This document shows positions 58,880-64,000 of a stretch of DNA of 64,000 nucleotides, one piece after another. The first letter of the stretch is position 1, and every line of letters begins with the position of its first letter. The stretch spans positions 87,496,501 to 87,560,500 of the forward strand of contig CM059585.1 in NCBI GenBank assembly GCA_030407085.1, in the 5' to 3' direction. Source of the DNA: Trichopria drosophilae (taxonomy: Eukaryota > Arthropoda > Insecta > Hymenoptera > Diapriidae). The position numbers and the translations under genes are program-made. The notes beneath the pieces were generated by a model. The model saw only the letters and a program-made list of their open reading frames with translations, had not been told where the DNA came from and ran no database searches.

Positions 58880-59740
58880 GATCGTACTTTGCTGCTCACA
58901 TTACTTTGATGGAAAGGGTTCAACGAAGAGCAACCAAGATGTCCTGGGATATCAAACATCTACCATACGAAATACGCTTGAAAAAACTACATCTTATTAC
59001 ATTAGAAGAAAGGAGATCTAGAGGGGATCTCATTGACACATACAAACTACTACACGGATACTGTAGAAGATTGACACCTTGCCACGCTTTCAATTCGCCC
59101 TGATTCGACAACTTCCTGGTCATAGATTGAAATTGGAATCGAGTATCTTCAAGAAATAGTACTTTTCTTCACCCGCGTCCGTAAAGTGCGCTATCGCGCA
59201 CTTTTCGACACTTGTGAAGAAAAGCAATGTTCGCTCCTCGGCCGTAAAATCGGACGGCTTCGTACCTCTTGTGCATCCTCTTGTGCAGCTTCGCATGTCC
59301 TCGGACGCCCAATCGGTACTCCAGCCGTCCGATGTTACTTTACGGCCATGGACCGAAAACTACCATTTCGGTCCTAGGCCGGAAAGTTCAATTTTACGGA
59401 CCGAGTGGAGATTGTGCATCCGAGGACTGGCGAAGCCGGTCCGAGGATCGCACTATCTCCAAACCGAGGTCGTAAAATTTTACGGCCAAGGAGCGAATAC
59501 TATTTTTTGATCAACTGTTCGCAAAAGTAGGCACTTTAACGACTATTTTTAGTCCGTAAAGTGCAGAAATCAGTCCGTAAAGTCACACTTTACGGACTAA
59601 AAAGAGTCTGTAAAGTGTCTACTTTACGGACACGTGTATCAAAAAACTCCTTTAAGTACTTCCTTGGAAATCATGTAGTGAACGTATGGAATTCTTTGCC
59701 TCATCATGTGATCGACGCCCCATATTTTTGAAGGATAAAT
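58880..59740 (+). pseudogene. LINE ORF2 C-terminal end, split by a repeat
   Basis: 58906-59103 encodes MERVQRRATKMSWDIKHL, LHLITLEERRSRGDLIDTYK and LLHGYCRRL, the conserved tail of CR1/Jockey ORF2 proteins. After the ACTTTACGG element the frame resumes at 59650 with FLGNHVVNVWNSLPHHVIDA, the usual ORF2 terminus. A TGA interrupts soon after. Confidence 0.75.
59155..59646 (+). mobile_element. 'ACTTTACGG' palindrome-rich repeat, copy C (composite)
   Basis: 59371-59646 is nearly identical to copy B at 34234. A related but distinct unit, 59155-59365, precedes it: AATAGTACTTTTCTTCACC, then GTCCGTAAAGTGCG and GTTCGCTCCTCGGCCG. The insert splits the LINE ORF2 between ...RLKLESSIFKK and FLGNHVV. Confidence 0.7.
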
Positions 59741-60210
59741 TAATATCGCTATAAGATCTAGCCATTAGTTATGCGGTCTGTATTATTTGCATTTGTTAGA
59801 TTATATCTACATTTTCTTAGATTTTATTTACCTTTTGTTAAATGATATTTTGCTTTTTATATGATAGTATTTTTATCAGCATGCGATTCCTTTCATTTGC
59901 GCTTGCGATTTCCTTGCAAGCTTTCTTCCTGTATCATAAATAATAATAATAATAACGTAATACATATTCATACATAATGTGCATCATGTATACAATACAT
60001 GAAAAAGCGGAACAAAGTGGTGTGATTGGGAGGAGGGGAATGGGTAGGGGACCGAGGGATTCGTGGTGGGTGGAGCCCCCCCGATACAATAATACTTCTG
60101 ATTTTAAATAAACAAAAAATTATAGTAAATTATTTTATTCGTTTTTATATTTTTGTAAAGTGAAACAAAAATTGATTTGCTTAATTCTGTTGTGTGATAT
60201 TTGTAGTTAC

Positions 60211-60450
60211 TCATGCATTTGCTAAATCAGAAAAGAGGATTCTTCTTAATTTTATAACTAGTGTACGTGATTCCACATTTTCATCATCAGAGAAACCGGC
60301 GGACACAATCAAATCCGCTGAGTTCGTTGTAACATTTTGCACGTTTGGCGTTGCAAAATTATTTGTAGAAGATGAATCCCATTCATTTTTAACAGCAGAA
60401 GAAACATTATTACTGGTTACCATGACAGGCACTGAACCTGAATGTTGCTA
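60211..60450 (-). other. Coding-like segment, Ser/Asn-rich, unassigned
   Basis: On the minus strand an ATTAG acceptor-like site at about 60449 is followed by an open stretch, SGSVPVMVTSNNVSSAVKNE to SDDENVESRTLVIKLRRIL, ending in TGA-GTAACT near 60208. Composition looks protein-coding, but no domain is recognised and no ATG is present. It may be an internal exon or a fossil. Confidence 0.25.
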
Positions 60451-60727
60451 ATATTGATACGATTGCAATATGAAACTCACAGGGACAGTGAAGAAAAGAC
60501 GCGAGAAGTCGTTTGTGTTATTGTTTTGAACACAGCCAAATCTACTGTTTATGATTGTCGACGTCGAAATTCACATTCCAATATTCGAAGGATGCAATTT
60601 ATAAACACGGATTTACAACAACAATGGATATTTCATTTTTTAGAACATCCTTATATTTCGCGATCTCGGCCTTACATTCTGTATTTCGTGGCCTCTATAC
60701 GGGACGCGAATAGTAGTTTAAGCATCT

Positions 60728-61675
60728 AGTGCGTAAAGTGGTACTTTTGCGCACGAGGAGCTTAAAATATTTTTCCTACGGCGTGCGTAAAGTATGAATG
60801 GGGGAATTATTGGAATGTATTAAAAACGACGTAAAAAAATGTTGTGACCTAGAAGAAAACTTAAGGATGCAAGTGTGATAGAGAGGCCGGGAAGGGGGGT
60901 TCGGAGGCAGGGAAGCCCCCCCCCCCCCGCGATAGAATCATATTTATTTTTAGTAGAAATTAAATAATAAATTTTATCTTGTATTCCATAATATGTCGAT
61001 ACGATTGTTAAAAATAGTCATATTTTATGCAACTTAATTTTATTTTTACATCAAAGGAATTAATTCAAAAAGAAAAACATTGAATGAATATAAAAAAAGA
61101 ACAGAATCCTGCATTTTGGGAAAGTTTGATATTCGTTAAACATACTTGATAAATAACTTACAACTTTGATTGAAAATATTTCACGAATAAGTTTTAAATA
61201 CTATTGGATAGTGCAAATATTATTAAGTGGAAGAGAAGTTGAAGTCGAAATCGTTTTCGGTTTTTTGGTGGGTGGTTCCTCGCATTCATTCCCGTCATCA
61301 CTTTGTTTTAAAGTGGATGCGTTTTCAATGGAATCGGTTATTTGCTTACAAATTACGCTTTTATTGATTATGGAATCTGCAATGCGAGTATGAAATGTGG
61401 GAGGGGCTACTTACGCCAGGTCGGTTTGTTGTCTTCTTTCGACTGGATTTTAACTGCGTGTAATTGGATGTGTAATCGATCGGAATGAAGATCGGAAAGG
61501 AATCTTTTATTGAATCCTTCAGTTTACATATAGTATGAAAAAAAGTTACTTTTGCGCGTTACTTTTACGCACGCTATGAAAAAAAGTTACTTTTGCGCAT
61601 GGTATGAAAAAAAGAATCACTTTACGTACAGAAATCGATGAAAAAAGTGATACTTTCCGCACGCCCGTACGAAAA
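60728..61675. mobile_element. Putative element bounded by GCGTAAAGT/ACTTTACGC ends
   Basis: The left side has GTGCGTAAAGTGGTACTTTT and GCGTGCGTAAAGTATG. The right side has the inverse words ACTTTTACGCACGC, AATCACTTTACGTAC and GTGATACTTTCCGCACGC. The ends resemble the ACTTTACGG repeats, suggesting a larger relative that could carry coding sequence. Confidence 0.4.
61201..61405 (-). other. Coding-like segment with an NLS-like motif
   Basis: Minus-strand open stretch with a TTGCAG acceptor-like site near 61378. It reads ADSIINKSVICKQITDSIEN, then GNECEEPPTKKPKTISTSTS and stops at 61201. PPTKKPK looks like a nuclear-localisation signal. No ATG, no recognised domain. It lies inside the putative element at 60728-61675. 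Confidence 0.25.
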
Positions 61676-61714
61676 ATTCAGATCGCGGCCTGAGGGCACG
61701 ACAACCATTACAGT

Positions 61715-61910
61715 GCTTTATTTTTTTTTTGTCTTTTGCATTATTTATATTTTACTTGATCAAATAAAGCAGGTTTTTAGGATTATTACTTGGAAAACAT
61801 CATACAGGGCGAAAACGACCGACATTTCAGTTTCTTTTTTTTCCAAACGTTTTTTCCGTTTGACTGAGAATATATCAACGCATTTTACAATATTCATCTA
61901 ATAGTAGCTA
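61715..61910. repeat. Dispersed repeat, paired with 26450-26630
   Basis: It shares ACTTGATCAAATAAAGCAGG and TATCAACGCATTTTACAATA with the 26.5-kb copy in the same orientation. Confidence 0.65.
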
Positions 61911-61914
61911 AAAT

Positions 61915-63285
61915 CACTACTACGCGAAGTTTTATTTTTTTTGATAAGCAGCCACTACGAATTCTCCGATTTTATACATTTTTTTTTAGATTTAAGCCGC
62001 CGTATTTAATTCTCCAAGAACGTCATGATTTAAACAATTTTTTCAAAGCGTTAACATTAAAAATAATGTTGTTGAAAATCGTGTCCGCTTGACAGTTAAC
62101 GCGTTAAAATGTGTTCTAAAGATAATTAGCTCAAGACTTGACTAATGAACTTCGGTTAAATTTCAGAAATCTGTTTTGTTTTTCTCGGTTTAGTTTTATA
62201 TGTACAATTAGCAATGGTGTAAACGGAAAAAGTGTTTTCTGCACAAATTATCCCAATTTTGTTAAGAATTTAAGGATATTATAATGTTCTTGCGGTCATT
62301 AGAGAATAACCACAAAATATTATTGAACATTTCTTGCAAAAATTACCAAACTACATTTGGGGAAAGTTCAGCGATCTTGTCATTTTGTTGACATTTTCTA
62401 ATAGCCTTAACATTTCTGTAATTTTTACAAACAGTATTTATATCGTGTAGAATTGTGCGGGTAATATTAATATAATAAATCGACCAAAGTCGTTTACATA
62501 CAGGTATAGTTTTGAGAGTTAGGACATGCAATGAAAAACGACTTGATTGGCGAAACAATGGCGTATGGCGTTAAGAAAACATTAGCTTGGGTAAGTAATT
62601 AATTGAACACATATCTATTTAAATAGTTGGAACAACTAGTAGTTGCCGTAACGAAATTACTTGTCTACAGCTCTAAGCGAATGCACGAAGCAAACAATTT
62701 CTTGGTTTCTACAACCAAGTTGTTTTTATATGCATAACATCCTATTATTGACATCCTTTTAAATACTTGTATCACACACCATATTTATTACCGCTTTTTG
62801 AAAGTATACAAATCACATACAATTATAGTATAACAGATTCAGTAAGTAATGTCCAACAAAGTCGTTGAGAATATTTTTAAAACTTTCATATTTCAAATCG
62901 TCCTTACGATTATATGTGTGCCACAATGCGTCTGTTTTTTTACACTTCAAATCAAACCAATGAAAAAAATAAAAAACATAATTCGACATTCGAATGTATA
63001 GAGTCAATAAAATTACAAAGCAAAAATATATAACTCGTTTAATTAAAACCGACGACACCACGCTATAAACGCGTTTAAAAATGCATTTTTTTTACACAAA
63101 CGTGCAAAACCCCGTTTCCACATCGTTCGTAGGCATTCAAAACAGCCGGTTCCCGCACTGTGCGCAAAATCTGTGAGCAAAGCGTCCAACAGTGCGCAAA
63201 ATATTTTCATAAACGTTATTCTCATAACCATTGACCAAATTATTACACAATTTACATCTGCAATGGGATTCTAGTCTAATATTTT
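61915..63285. repeat. Segmental duplication, unit downstream of IR copy 3
   Basis: Partner of 50330-51500. It carries small indels, an extra stretch of about 45 bp near 62945-62990, and an extra segment at 63095-63235 (CGTGCAAAACCCCGTTTCC) that is absent from the other unit. Confidence 0.8.
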
Positions 63286-64000
63286 CTATTTCGAATTCCA
63301 CAGAAACACACATATTTCAAACGCGAAAAAGAGTACAAATATTATCGAACATACACCGAAATGTAACAACAACTGATCTAAGATTTCGTAAATTTGTCGA
63401 TCTAGTGCTGCTCTCTTTTAATGACTTCGAAATACATATGCATTCCTTGATGATGTGCCTAAGATTTCATGATACCCCAATGCAAAATTATACCTGAATT
63501 ATGTAAATGCAATATTATTTTTCGTATAGATTTTGAAAATATTGACATTCGTGGAACAGATAATAGATTTCGGGTACTACGAAGAAAATCTACTTTTATG
63601 CAATCAATGGTTGCTTTTCTATGAACATCACGATCATAGACGAAAATAGTTTTTTGCGGTATATCGACAAAACTAAATGTTACGTTTCTGTGATACATCG
63701 CATTCCATGGAGCAGTTTGTCTTTCGTATGCGTCGACTATTATTTTATTTTCAAATGCCTCGTTTACAGTCTTGTTTCCTACATCCAGGTGAAAATAGCT
63801 TTCCCCATCATGCAAAGATTTCACGGACGTCAATTCGCTGTTCACAACATCTTCAAGAGTACGTAAATGGATTCTTGGAGTTTGTCGAATATCCACTTCT
63901 ATAATTTTGTCCGTAATTTCTATCGAATAAATGAAGGATATAATCAAAATGCTCGTGTAAAGGACTCTTTCTATAACATTTGACGGCTGCATCGATCCGG
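63286..64000 (-). pseudogene. Ionotropic receptor (IR copy 3), 3' part, C-terminus broken; runs off right edge
   Basis: Open from base 64000 to a TAG at 63461-63459, matching residues from the pore stretch (GSMQPSNV) through the second lobe to NSGIILHW. The sequence then differs from the intact gene: a small indel and in-frame stops follow. A one-base deletion shifts the frame within the segment equivalent to EFNKILHQ; beyond it, coding for the third membrane helix is still recognisable to the ancestral stop at 63288-63286. The channel would lack its last helix. Whether the 5' part outside the window is intact cannot be seen. Confidence 0.75.

Larger units (their letters stand above)
56300..59956 (+). 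mobile_element. CR1/Jockey-type LINE, broken by three nested insertions
   Basis: The pieces in order are a 5' UTR-like stretch, ORF1 (56454-57513), the endonuclease start of ORF2 (57505-57890), the RT C-terminal end (58880-59150 and 59650-59740), and a 3' UTR with an ATAA/AAT tail at 59935-59956. A 145-bp TTAA element, an inverted-repeat element (57930-58720) and an ACTTTACGG element (59155-59646) interrupt it. The RT core is deleted. Confidence 0.75.

Overview
This is a eukaryotic, AT-rich, repeat-dense window, most likely from an insect. Four things point that way: short GT-AG introns (73, 74, 121 and 174 nt), an interstitial run of the insect telomere unit TTAGG, a tandem family of single-exon divergent ionotropic receptor (IR) genes, and several insect-type transposon families. 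Hymenoptera is my best guess but is not proven. No operon, CRISPR or other prokaryotic feature was seen.

Layout. 1-960 (minus) is the 5' part of a METTL2-type tRNA N3-methylcytidine methyltransferase gene; four exons are visible and the gene runs off the left edge. 1.3-9.9 kb holds nested repeats: a 1.4-kb TTAA-flanked foldback element carrying a tRNA-derived SINE, a 50-bp tandem repeat, pogo-like MITEs, and a 1.3-kb interval bounded by inverted repeats. That interval contains a SWIM zinc-finger fragment (plus strand) and an apparently intact two-exon THAP zinc-finger minigene (minus strand, 103 aa). 9.9-42 kb has no recognisable gene. It is a mosaic of MITEs, foldback elements, repeats built on a recurring 'ATGGCGGATCCAATATGG' module, and a few isolated GC- or purine-rich islands. 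43.3-45.4 kb (minus) is an IR pseudogene. 46.4-50.2 kb has a piggyBac-like MITE and a broken piggyBac-type transposase. 51.5-53.3 kb (minus) is an intact 598-codon IR gene. 54.0-55.9 kb (minus) is a 5'-truncated RNase H-bearing LINE. 56.3-59.96 kb (plus) is a broken CR1/Jockey-type LINE with three other elements inserted in it. 63.3 kb to the right edge (minus) is a third IR copy whose 3' end is broken.

How it fits together. The only probably functional genes are METTL2, the central IR gene and possibly the THAP minigene. The three IR units share orientation and flanking sequence, so they arose by segmental duplication and then decayed: two of the three carry stops or frameshifts. Four separate short elements have TTAA or TTAA-like flanks and CCC-starting termini, and a degenerate piggyBac transposase lies in the same window; together they suggest piggyBac-type activity. 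Three SINE copies share an unusual GGGC/GCCC hairpin tail. The order of insertions can be read from the nesting.
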